DNA from: an uncultured Sphaerochaeta sp.
Lineage (GTDB): Bacteria > Spirochaetota > Spirochaetia > Sphaerochaetales > Sphaerochaetaceae
Assembly: GCF_963677315.1 (NCBI RefSeq)
Contig: NZ_OY781940.1
Coordinates: 124,001 to 188,000, forward strand
Length of the DNA: 64,000 nucleotides
Direction of reading: 5' to 3'
Shown: positions 36,901 through 43,990 of the stretch, in pieces
Layout: each line of letters begins with the position of its first letter
How positions within the stretch are numbered: the first letter of the stretch is position 1
The notes under the pieces: model-generated
What the model was told of the DNA's origin: nothing
What the model saw: the letters and a program-made list of their open reading frames with translations, nothing else
The model's database searches: none
Program-made: the position numbers and the translations under genes

Positions 36901-37196
36901 TCAATACAGGGTTTCTCAATCTCCAATGTATCAAGCACCTGGACTGTCTTCAACTCCATGAATCGGCCACCAACAAGATAACTTGCGATGATATTCTGGG
37001 CCAACTGGGTGTGGGGGCCTGCAGCGGGTCCGCAGGGTGTGGCACAACTCTGGGAGAATACGTTCAGGCTGTGCTTGCCGCTCTCATGATAAAATTGTTC
37101 TTCGGCAATACCAAATATGGTATGGTGATTTCTGTACTCACCAACGATACGGCTAATAAGTTCCGTGAAGGGAACTGGGCGCATAATGTCTCCCAT
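33987..37196 (-). CDS. ygfK: Iron-sulfur flavin oxidoreductase YgfK
   Basis: Large redox protein of 1069 residues; E. coli YgfK is 1032. The N-terminal part is dihydroorotate/pyrimidine dehydrogenase-like (ATPCGPAAGPHTQLAQN). Next is a GltD-like unit: Cys cluster CYVAPCQTACPIHQDVPEYV, FAD loop GAGPAGLSAAYFLARAG, NAD loop VVVGGGNTAMDSARA. The C-terminus has ferredoxin motifs CSYLCNKCVDVCP and CNECGNCETFCP. It has an extra acidic, His-rich linker near residues 859-885 (VHDEHCDHDHDDDDDAF). Probably passes electrons to or from XdhD. First gene of the operon; ATG 37196 follows AAGGAG. Confidence 0.94.
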   Translation of the reverse strand: MGDIMRPVPFTELISRIVGEYRNHHTIFGIAEEQFYHESGKHSLNVFSQSCATPCGPAAGPHTQLAQNIIASYLVGGRFMELKTVQVLDTLEIEKPCIDARDEGYNVEWSSEFTLPKAWDEYAKAWIILHLLEAVMQKGKFEKPSFIFNMSVGYNLEGIKTEKMQKFIDSMIDARKDERFAEYLHELEALIEEGLFEGTPWEGLEKKLKGITEKISWNISPSTTLSTMHGCPPKEIEAICSYMLTEKKVDTFVKLNPTLLGFDTVRKILDDLGFDYLTISKESFEHDLQYPDAIAMLHRLVDLAKKEGRGFGVKLTNTLGSVNDQGVLPGGEMYMSGRTLLPISTTVGLKLSKEFNGKLPISYSGGANAFTIKALFESGIRPITLATDMLKPGGYTRMKQLVEILEESDAWKMDGIDVKKLEKLSEDARAGKYAVAEKDFRGTDTVKIGEKLPLFDCYVAPCQTACPIHQDVPEYVQLVGQGRYGEALAVIYDKNALPAITGHICDHQCQLHCTRMDYEGAVRIRDMKRIAVENGFEEYKQLWEGPTDKAEIKAAVVGAGPAGLSAAYFLARAGFDTAVFEREESAGGVVRHVIPGFRLPVEAIESDVEFIKAHGVQFNYGVDAEKMTVEALRAQGYSRIFYAIGSEVDNDIPLQGDRSRVRPSLSFLSAFRKDPSTLSLGKHVVVVGGGNTAMDSARAATRIKGVEKVSVIYRRTEKEMPADHEEYGMAQDENVEFIFLANPERFDGNMLTVRKMELGEMDASGRRRPVATEETFTIEADTMITAIGEHADTEKLTWYGVPVNEKGWAKADEETKESEVSDVYVIGDAQSGPSTVVRCIASARSAVEAAIDKVLGPEEEESEHVHDEHCDHDHDDDDDAFEEEEMSDEERVQLENDENEFFADVTDKKSKILSSKEFGEKEFAATEAARCMECSYLCNKCVDVCPNRANVAIDVRNLGLFADPFQILHLDAYCNECGNCETFCPYDGGPYRKKFTLFSRKDDFENSENSGFFAEGEDILVRLDGKTYECEMDADGILVGEEEGITDEVAALIEEVYTSYSYLLGYVEA

Positions 37197-37246
37197 TACT
37201 CACTCCTTCGAAAGGTGTCGCCGGGTTCACTACCCGACCCTTTCTC

Positions 37247-37274
37247 ATTCTAATGCAGATTGAAGAGAAGTCAA
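37247..37274 (-). promoter_or_regulatory. Candidate promoter of ygfK
   Basis: On the minus strand TTGACT (37274-37269) and TAGAAT (37252-37247) are 16 bases apart. The GCAAC repeat lies 8 bases upstream of the -35 box. Confidence 0.65.
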
Positions 37275-37282
37275 TATTTTTT

Positions 37283-37297
37283 GCAACATTTCGCAAC
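37283..37297 (-). promoter_or_regulatory. GCAAC-N5-GCAAC direct repeat (site 4)
   Basis: On the plus strand GCAAC ATTTC GCAAC. It is 8 bases upstream of the ygfK -35 box, close to its spacing at ygeW. Nearly identical to site 2 at ade. Confidence 0.6.
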
Positions 37298-37501
37298 AAA
37301 CATTTCATACCAACGATGAACACCCTCTATGAAATTCTTTGTATATCCTCAAATACCAATGGTCTATAAAAAGGATCTCTTCTGGTATGAGTATAGCATC
37401 AATGTCCATCGAAAAAAACGCACTTTTCGCTAGTATTATCGATTCTAACTACCACTTAACGCAAATTAGTTTTCAAAAATTCAACTTTTACGAATATTCT
37501 C

Positions 37502-37529
37502 TTTACATTTTTTCTCATTACGGTATACT
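37502..37529 (+). promoter_or_regulatory. Candidate promoter of the PLP enzyme gene
   Basis: TTTACA (37502-37507) and TATACT (37524-37529) are 16 bases apart, in an AT-rich stretch about 50 bases before the start codon. Confidence 0.6.
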
Positions 37530-37576
37530 TGACTAATCTAAAAATAGTAACCAAGTGTCACCACGGAGGAATAGGC

Positions 37577-39043
37577 ATGCTGATTAATTTGAATGTCAAT
37601 GAAGAAGTACGGAAAAAGAATATCCAACGTTGTAGGGAGAAAAACATCTTGCTACCTACTTTTAAGCAGATGATGGATCCTTCTACCGTACCAGCTGATA
37701 TTAAAGAGAAACTGACCCATGTAGGACTTTGGGATGTCGATCCTTTGAACCTGTTCAGGATTACTTGGAAGAACGAACCTACCAAGCAGGGCGGAACCTT
37801 TGGTGGTGTAAACTATATTGAAGTACCCCGTGAAATCACCGGTGTTAAGGCAAGAATCCTCGCCTTGGTCGGCAAATGGTTCCCGACCGGTGCTCATAAA
37901 GTTGGAGCAACCTACGGATGTCTCGCTCCAGCTCTGGTTTCTGGAAACTTTGACTCTATCCACCAGCAGGCTGTTTGGCCTTCCACCGGCAACTACTGCC
38001 GCGGCGGCGCATACAACAGTGCATTGCTGAACTGTGACTCCATTGCAATTCTCCCTGAAGAGATGAGCCAGGAACGATTCAACTGGCTGAAAGAAGTTGC
38101 AGGCGAAGTGATTGCAACCCCTGGTTGTGAGTCCAATGTTAAGGAAATCTTCGACAAGTGTCATGAGCTCGATGCAGAGCGCGGAAACAATATTGTTATC
38201 TTCAACCAGTTCGACCAGTTCGGTAACTACCTCTGGCATTATAAGGTAACTGGAGCTGCAATACTCGAAGCACTCAAGCAAGAGAATGTCGCACCTGAGA
38301 ATGTCCGTGGGTATGTTTCAGCTACCGGAAGTGGCGGCACACTGGCTGCAGGCGACCTCCTCAAAGAACATTATCCCTTGCTCAAGATTGTAGCTGCTGA
38401 AGCTCTGCAGTGCCCCACCCTTCTTCGCAATGGATTTGGTGGACATCGCATTGAAGGTATCGGCGACAAACACGTTCCTTGGGTTCACAACGTAAAGAAT
38501 ACCGATATGATTGCTGCTGTTGACGACCAAGATTGTATGGACCTCTACCGCCTGTTCAACGAACCTGCTGGTATCGAGTACCTCAAGAAAATGGGTGTTG
38601 ATTCCAAGGCAATCGATGAGTTGCAGATGTATGGCATCAGTGGCATCGGTAATGTACTGGCAGCCATGAAGATGGCAAAGTACTACGAGATGGAAGAAGA
38701 TGATGTGATCTTCACTGTCCTTACCGACAGCTCGGAGATGTACACCTCCCGCTTGAAGGAGCAGAATGAGATCCAGGGTCAGTTTGATGAGAGTGCAGCA
38801 ATCCGTGCACTTGCAGCTTGTGCTCATGCACAGGGCATCGAAAACCTGAAGGAACTCAACTACTACGATCGTTTGGCTGTACATAACCTGAAGTACTATA
38901 CTTGGGTTGAACAGCAGGGCAAGACCTATGAGGAAATCAATGCACAGTGGTATGATAAGAACTACTGGAAAGATATTCCTGCAATGGCTGACCAGATCGA
39001 TGAGTTGATCGAGGCATTCAACAAGGAAATCTTGGCCAAATAG
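37577..39043 (+). CDS. Fold-type II PLP-dependent enzyme of unknown substrate
   Basis: A 488-residue member of the tryptophan synthase-beta/cysteine synthase fold. The catalytic Lys is likely in WFPTGAHKVGATYG (about residue 115), and the PLP phosphate loop is SATGSGGTLAAGD (about residue 254). It is longer than typical cysteine synthases and lacks the look of TrpB or YgeX. Divergent from ygfK, with the GCAAC repeat between them. A role in the end of the purine pathway (a diaminopropionate-type lyase) is inference. ATG 37577 has GGAGG 7 bases upstream; a start at 37529 is less likely. Confidence 0.75.
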   Translation: MLINLNVNEEVRKKNIQRCREKNILLPTFKQMMDPSTVPADIKEKLTHVGLWDVDPLNLFRITWKNEPTKQGGTFGGVNYIEVPREITGVKARILALVGKWFPTGAHKVGATYGCLAPALVSGNFDSIHQQAVWPSTGNYCRGGAYNSALLNCDSIAILPEEMSQERFNWLKEVAGEVIATPGCESNVKEIFDKCHELDAERGNNIVIFNQFDQFGNYLWHYKVTGAAILEALKQENVAPENVRGYVSATGSGGTLAAGDLLKEHYPLLKIVAAEALQCPTLLRNGFGGHRIEGIGDKHVPWVHNVKNTDMIAAVDDQDCMDLYRLFNEPAGIEYLKKMGVDSKAIDELQMYGISGIGNVLAAMKMAKYYEMEEDDVIFTVLTDSSEMYTSRLKEQNEIQGQFDESAAIRALAACAHAQGIENLKELNYYDRLAVHNLKYYTWVEQQGKTYEEINAQWYDKNYWKDIPAMADQIDELIEAFNKEILAK

Positions 39044-39059
39044 GTCAAGCAAAGCAACA

Positions 39060-39088
39060 AATGCCGGGCCTTGTGTCCGGCATTTTCT
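39060..39088 (+). terminator. Stem-loop terminator/attenuator between the two PLP genes
   Basis: AATGCCGG / CCGGCATT form an 8-bp stem with a 9-base loop, then TTCTTG. It lies between the PLP enzyme stop and the next ribosome site (GAGGAGG), so read-through may set the level of the second gene. Confidence 0.65.
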
Positions 39089-39103
39089 TGATGAGGAGGA
39101 ACC

Positions 39104-40327
39104 ATGCGTTTTACCTATGAATGTTGTGACTGCGGTGCAGTCTATGAGACGGATGAGGTAATCTATCAATGCCCTACCTGTGCCAAAGAGAATGATGGCA
39201 CCTCATTTCCGAAAGGAAATGTCATTGTAAAATTGAATAAGGAAGATGTAGAGAAACTTGCAAAGCAGGACCATGTCTCTATGTATGACTTCTTTCCCTA
39301 CCCGGTCCCTGACAAGGATGTCTATCCAGTTGGAGGAACTCCTGTCGCAAAACCCAAACGACTTGCTACCAAGTACGGACTAAAGAATCTGGTCTGCAAG
39401 CTGGATAGTGCACTGCCTTCAGGGTCTTTCAAAGATCGTGCGAGTCAGCTGATCGCTGCCCAGGCATTGTATCACAACCAGCATAAGATTGCCTTGGCAT
39501 CCACGGGGAATGCGGGAGCTGCAATGAGTTGTGCTGGAGCCGCTTACGGCCTTGAGATTGTTCTTTTTGTACCAGCAACTGCTCCGGTCAATAAGTTGAT
39601 GCAGAGTGTGTTGTATGGAGCAACTGTTGTTCCGGTAAAGGGCAGTTATGATGATGCTTTTGCACTCTCCATCGCTTATACCAATGAGTTCGGAGGGATC
39701 AACAGGAATACTGCTTACAACCCCATGACCATCGAAGGAAAGAAGAGTGTTTCCATCGAGCTGTTTGAGCAACTGGGACGCAAGGTTCCTGACGTGGTGT
39801 ATGTACCTGTTGGTGATGGTTGTATTTTCGCTGGTGTTTACAAGGGCTTCTATGACCTGAAGGAAGCTGGTTTGATCGAGAAGGTCCCTCAACTTGTTTG
39901 TGCACAGAGCAAGCAGAGTAATGCGATCAGCACCGCTTGGAAGAGCGGTGATTTCACCAACCTTCCGAAGGCTACCACCCGTGCTGATTCAATCAGCGTA
40001 GAGAGTCCTGCCAATGGTAGAATGGCGGTAAGGTACATTAACGAGAGTAATGGCTGGGCAACAGAGGTAGACGACCAAGCAATCCTCGATGCACAGCTTG
40101 AGCTTGCCAAGGAAGCGGGTATTTTCGTAGAGCCTGCAGCTGCTTGTGCATGGGCAGCGCTTAGAGCTGATAGCGAAATGCTTAGAGAGAAGTTTGGTGA
40201 GGATGTAGAGGTCTGCTGCTTGCTTACGGGAACAGGCTTCAAGGATATGGCTGTTTTTGAGGGTAAAGTCTCCATTCCAGAGGCAATCGAGAACAGCAAA
40301 GAGGCGGTCAGAAATCGTTTCAAGTAA
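39104..40327 (+). CDS. Threonine synthase-family PLP enzyme
   Basis: Fold-type II PLP enzyme of 407 residues. The N-terminus carries a small CX2C zinc-ribbon-like part (YECCDCGAVY, YQCPTCAKEN), as in long threonine synthases. The catalytic Lys is in LPSGSFKDRASQ and the PLP loop in STGNAGAAMS. Threonine synthase is the standard name, but pairing with another PLP enzyme beside the purine cluster leaves a diaminopropionate-like or other substrate open. GAGGAGG precedes ATG 39104. Confidence 0.78.
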   Translation: MRFTYECCDCGAVYETDEVIYQCPTCAKENDGTSFPKGNVIVKLNKEDVEKLAKQDHVSMYDFFPYPVPDKDVYPVGGTPVAKPKRLATKYGLKNLVCKLDSALPSGSFKDRASQLIAAQALYHNQHKIALASTGNAGAAMSCAGAAYGLEIVLFVPATAPVNKLMQSVLYGATVVPVKGSYDDAFALSIAYTNEFGGINRNTAYNPMTIEGKKSVSIELFEQLGRKVPDVVYVPVGDGCIFAGVYKGFYDLKEAGLIEKVPQLVCAQSKQSNAISTAWKSGDFTNLPKATTRADSISVESPANGRMAVRYINESNGWATEVDDQAILDAQLELAKEAGIFVEPAAACAWAALRADSEMLREKFGEDVEVCCLLTGTGFKDMAVFEGKVSIPEAIENSKEAVRNRFK

Positions 40328-40341
40328 AAAAACAGGGGAAA

Positions 40342-40375
40342 GCGGTGCCAAATGGCACCGCAATCTTCTTTCTCC
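40342..40375 (+). terminator. Terminator after the threonine synthase-like gene
   Basis: GCGGTGCC / GGCACCGC form a perfect 8-bp stem with an AAAT loop, then AATCTTCTTTCTCC. The T-tract is interrupted, so termination may be partial. Confidence 0.65.
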
Positions 40376-40429
40376 TTTGACAAAATTGCCCGCTTACAGT
40401 ACCTTTTGTCCTGTGATGAGGAGATTCGC

Positions 40430-40903
40430 ATGGAAAGTTTTCTAATCGGTCTCGGAGTTGGCGTAGTACTCGCTATTGTCCTCGTGGTTGTCATGTCTGT
40501 TAAACGGCATAAGGAGATCCTTGCAGCAAACAAGGAAACCGAACGTCTGAAGAGGATGTTGACTGACCGTATGGATCTAGAGAGTGAAGGTCTGTCCAAG
40601 CTGAAAGAACAAAATGAAGAGCTGAAGAAGCAGAATGAGAACCTGCGCATCACGATGAACACATACTCACAGAAACCAGGGAGAAAGGAACTCGCTCGTC
40701 TGCAGGTCTACCAACTTGCTGTCGATCGACTGACGATCAATAGTCCTGGATTTGGTGCCGCCTGGCAGGCAGCACTCAAGGAGAGTGAAGATGAGTTCCA
40801 GAAGACCTATGTCGGGGTACAGCCGTTTATAAAGCGTCTGATACCGATCAAAACAGAGGCAAATGTCCTCCCCCGTATGGTAGATACAGAGGAAGATAAG
40901 TAA
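40430..40903 (+). CDS. Small membrane-anchored coiled-coil protein
   Basis: Protein of 157 residues, not assigned to a family. Residues 3-23 (SFLIGLGVGVVLAIVLVVVM) form one membrane helix, followed by a basic stretch and a coiled coil to about residue 75 rich in K, E and L (LKEQNEELKKQNENLR). The rest is mixed. ATG 40430 is chosen because GAGGAG is just upstream and it places the helix at the N-terminus. Nine bases lie between its stop and the tRNA-Leu gene. Confidence 0.65.
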   Translation: MESFLIGLGVGVVLAIVLVVVMSVKRHKEILAANKETERLKRMLTDRMDLESEGLSKLKEQNEELKKQNENLRITMNTYSQKPGRKELARLQVYQLAVDRLTINSPGFGAAWQAALKESEDEFQKTYVGVQPFIKRLIPIKTEANVLPRMVDTEEDK

Positions 40904-40912
40904 TTAACACCA

Positions 40913-40996
40913 GCCGAAATGGTGGAATTGGTAGACACAAGGGACTTAAAATCCCTTGACCTTATGGTCGTGCGGGTTCAAGTCCCGCTTTCGGCA
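40913..40996 (+). tRNA. tRNA-Leu (anticodon UAA)
   Basis: Acceptor stem GCCGAAA (40913-40919) pairs with TTTCGGC (40989-40995), discriminator A. The anticodon TAA is at 40947-40949 within the loop CTTAAAA, flanked by AGGGA/TCCCT. A long variable arm and the T-loop GGTTCAAGTCC are present. CCA is not encoded. It lies just before the CRISPR-Cas block and is a likely insertion boundary. Confidence 0.96.
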
Positions 40997-41278
40997 TTAT
41001 CTTATTATATTGTATTTACTTACAATCCTCCCAATACGTTACTTTATCAAAAACCCACTATACAGTTCCCAATGAATTAACATTTACGTTTATTAATCTA
41101 CGCAAATTCTGCGGAGATTAGGGTGGTTAATCTACGCAAATATTGCGTAGATTAAATTAACAAAATGAGCCACATATCCAAGGAGAAAGCAACAACAGCA
41201 CAAGAATTCTCCCACTAGCACCTCAAGCTAGCGTGTCTATCAAATTCCACCGCTACCGTATTCGTGATTTATTTTTTT
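40997..41278. other. Gene-free stretch between tRNA-Leu and the CRISPR array
   Basis: No gene seen. It is AT-rich and contains the two palindromes at 41093-41155, an ATTGTA/TACAAT inverted pair near 41008, and the AT-rich start of the array. No copy of the tRNA 3' end was found. Confidence 0.45.
41093..41155. repeat. Two tandem palindromes, TTAATCTACGCAA type
   Basis: Copy 2 (41127-41155) is a perfect 13-bp inverted repeat, TTAATCTACGCAA and its complement with 3 bases between. Copy 1 (41093-41121) has the same left arm and a partly changed right arm. They are 5 bases apart. They look like paired operator sites or a residue of a mobile element, with no gene next to them now. Confidence 0.7.
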
Positions 41279-43501
41279 GATCCAATCCACGTACCTATAT
41301 GAGGTGCGACAAGGGATACTGAAAGGTCTTGAAGAAGGAGCCATCGTTTCAATCCACGCACCCGTATTGGGTGCGACTGGCCAGTACTACTCCGATTCCA
41401 ATACCGATTAGTTTCAATCCACGCAACCCACCAGGGGTGCGACAACATTCCTGGTTACTTAGCCTGAGCGGTAACCGGGTTTCAATCCACGCACCCACGA
41501 GGGGTGCAACTCTTGTAAGTGGAAACGCTTGATACAAGTTCAGTGTTTCAATCCACGCACCCACGAGGGGTGCGACAACATTCCTGGTTACTTAGCCTGA
41601 GCGGTAACCGGGTTTCAATCCACGCACCCACGAGGAGTGCGACCTCCAAGCGCAATGGTCATAACAACCATGGTCCTGTTTCAATCCACGCACCCACGAG
41701 GGGTGCGACTTGCTTGCGTTCTTTACGTTCACTCACATACACCTTGTTTCAATCCACGCACCCGTATTGGGTGCGACATCTCCCTGTTTGCGATCATTGA
41801 TACAAGAGCCTTGTTTCAATCCACGCACCCGTATTGGGTGCGACTTTATTCCTAGGCCTAATCCGGCCATGACAAAGGGTTTCAATCCACGCACCCGTAT
41901 TGGGTGCGACCCCCCTTTTACATCGGTTCTCCCTCAGGAACATTGGTTTCAATCCACGCACCCGTATTGGGTGCGACGTATTGCTATCTTTGCAAATGTA
42001 CCGTTCTTAGGTGTTTCAATCCACGCACCCGTATTGGGTGCGACGGCAATCGGGACTGTGGCGGAATGGTAAACGCAATGTTTCAATCCACGCACCCGTA
42101 TTGGGTGCGACTGGTGCTTTTGGGTGATTGCAACGGCTGTTCGTAGTTTCAATCCACGCACCCGTATTGGGTGCGACAAGGTATCGTTTGAGCGGAAGAC
42201 CGTAATGAATCGGTTTCAATCCACGCACCCGTATTGGGTGCGACGTCTTAATTGCTGGACACCTACCGATACACCTTTGTTTCAATCCACGCACCCGTAT
42301 TGGGTGCGACACGACAATCCAGAGCTACTCAAATGACCGAACGTGTTTCAATCCACGCACCCGTATTGGGTGCGACATGCTCTCGCAATCTCTTTCGTGG
42401 CAGCTGTAGGGTTTCAATCCACGCACCCGTATTGGGTGCGACTAAGGAACGCAGTTTTATTAAGCCAAAGTCAGCTGTTTCAATCCACGCACCCGTATTG
42501 GGTGCGACAGCTATAATAGGGTGCTATACTACACCAGAGATGTTTCAATCCACGCACCCGTATTGGGTGCGACAAGACAATGCAACACAGAGAAGGGTAG
42601 CTGACTTGTTTCAATCCACGCACCCGTATTGGGTGCGACTGACTGGCTACCCTGTAATGAGCAATATGAGGATGTTTCAATCCACGCACCCGTATTGGGT
42701 GCGACAAGGGCTGCCGGAGCTGATGAATACATCTTCATAGTTTCAATCCACGCACCCGTATTGGGTGCGACTCCCGAGCGTTCAGTGAGAATCACCAAAG
42801 ACATCAGTTTCAATCCACGCACCCGTATTGGGTGCGACGGGAGGGGAGCAATTGCCCCCTCAATATCTTATAGTTTCAATCCACGCACCCGTATTGGGTG
42901 CGACGGTGATATGGCGTCACTGCCAGACGGATGGGAGGAGTTTCAATCCACGCACCCGTATTGGGTGCGACCTTCCATCGTTGCAGGGATTACCGGAGGA
43001 GGGGAGTTTCAATCCACGCACGCGTATTGGGTGCGACTGCCAGCTTGCCAATGAGATCAACTACACCATCAGTTTCAATCCACGCACCCGTATTGGGTGC
43101 GACCGGTGGCCCATTCGGTTGCACCATCGACAGAAGCGTTTCAATCCACGCACCCGTATTGGGTGCGACGGTAAATCTGAAGGATAGTATAAAAGGAGGT
43201 GATGTTTCAATCCACGCACCCGTATTGGGTGCGACCTTTTCCCAGGCACGTCTCAAAGGACTTGCATTTGTTTCAATCCACGCACCCGTATTGGGTGCGA
43301 CGGGCCTTAGCAATCAGACCAGCATAGTCAACTGGAGTTTCAATCCACGCACCCGTATTGGGTGCGACAAAGACTTGGGCCAGAGAGGATAATGCAACAC
43401 AGAGTTTCAATCCACGCACCCGTATTGGGTGCGACTTGCAATCTCGAACATGGTCGAGAATATAGCAAAGTTTCAATCCACGCACCCGTATTGGGTGCGA
43501 C
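41279..43501 (-). CRISPR. Type I-C CRISPR array, 34 repeat units
   Basis: Repeats are 32 bases and spacers 33-36 bases. On the plus strand a repeat begins GTTTCAATCCACG and ends GGGTGCGAC; since the cas genes and leader are to the right, the array is read leftward. Units: a degenerate one at 41279-41310, then 33 good ones from 41346 to 43501. The stem CGCACCC/GGGTGCG is constant. Loops are of two kinds: GTATT (unit 1 and units 7-33) and ACGAG (units 3-6); unit 2 is a 33-base ACCAG variant. The oldest end is at the left. Confidence 0.98.
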
Positions 43502-43693
43502 TGTCACAAATACATTATACTACACTCAATGAAATTAACACAAGCATACTGCGAACCCCAAACTCAAGCATGGAGTTTATTGGTATTTTCCTTCGCTGGT
43601 AATTTCAAAAATCTACACTGTATAGAAATAATAATGGTGCGAACCTACCAGCAATTGATGGGTCTTTGAGGTTCGCAAATCTGTTCGTTTAGA
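43502..43693 (-). promoter_or_regulatory. CRISPR leader
   Basis: AT-rich region between cas2 and the first repeat, where new spacers are added. It contains three copies of the motif TGCGAACC or its complement: 43550-43557, 43638-43646 and 43669-43677 (the last two an inverted pair, TGCGAACCT/AGGTTCGCA). The array promoter must be here but no clear box is assigned. Confidence 0.7.
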
Positions 43694-43990
43694 TTATATA
43701 ATGATAGGAGCATCAATATCCAAAGTCTCTTTTGCGCCTATATGTTCAACTTTTCGTTTCCAGTTTGAGCCTAGATAATAGAATCTAAGACTATCAATTG
43801 AGGGGTTAATAATTTTTTCCAATCTATGCTTAAGATCCACCCATTGTGCAGGATTAATAACACACTCAAAAACAGAGTACTGAACACGTTGCCCGAAATT
43901 TGTGCATTCTTTTGCAACTTGTCTTAGTCTTTTTGCTCCACCACTACTAGCAACCTTAACATCGTAACTCACCAATACCAACATACTCAT
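43694..43990 (-). CDS. cas2: CRISPR-associated endonuclease Cas2
   Basis: Ferredoxin-fold adaptation protein of 98 residues. The first strand is MLVLVSYDV with the metal Asp, then GQRVQYSVFECVINPAQW, typical of I-C Cas2. It works with Cas1 and Cas4 in spacer capture. ATG 43990 overlaps the cas1 stop as ATGA; ATG 43984 (GGAG six bases before) and TTG 43996 are alternatives. Confidence 0.93.
   Translation of the reverse strand: MSMLVLVSYDVKVASSGGAKRLRQVAKECTNFGQRVQYSVFECVINPAQWVDLKHRLEKIINPSIDSLRFYYLGSNWKRKVEHIGAKETLDIDAPIII

Noticed and set aside
37577..39043. Naming the PLP enzyme tryptophan synthase beta
   Set aside because: The catalytic loop and length differ, and no other trp genes are near.
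41329..43485. Several long open frames over the CRISPR array on both strands with repeated peptides such as SIHAPVLGAT
   Set aside because: They are translations of the repeat unit and have no ribosome sites.
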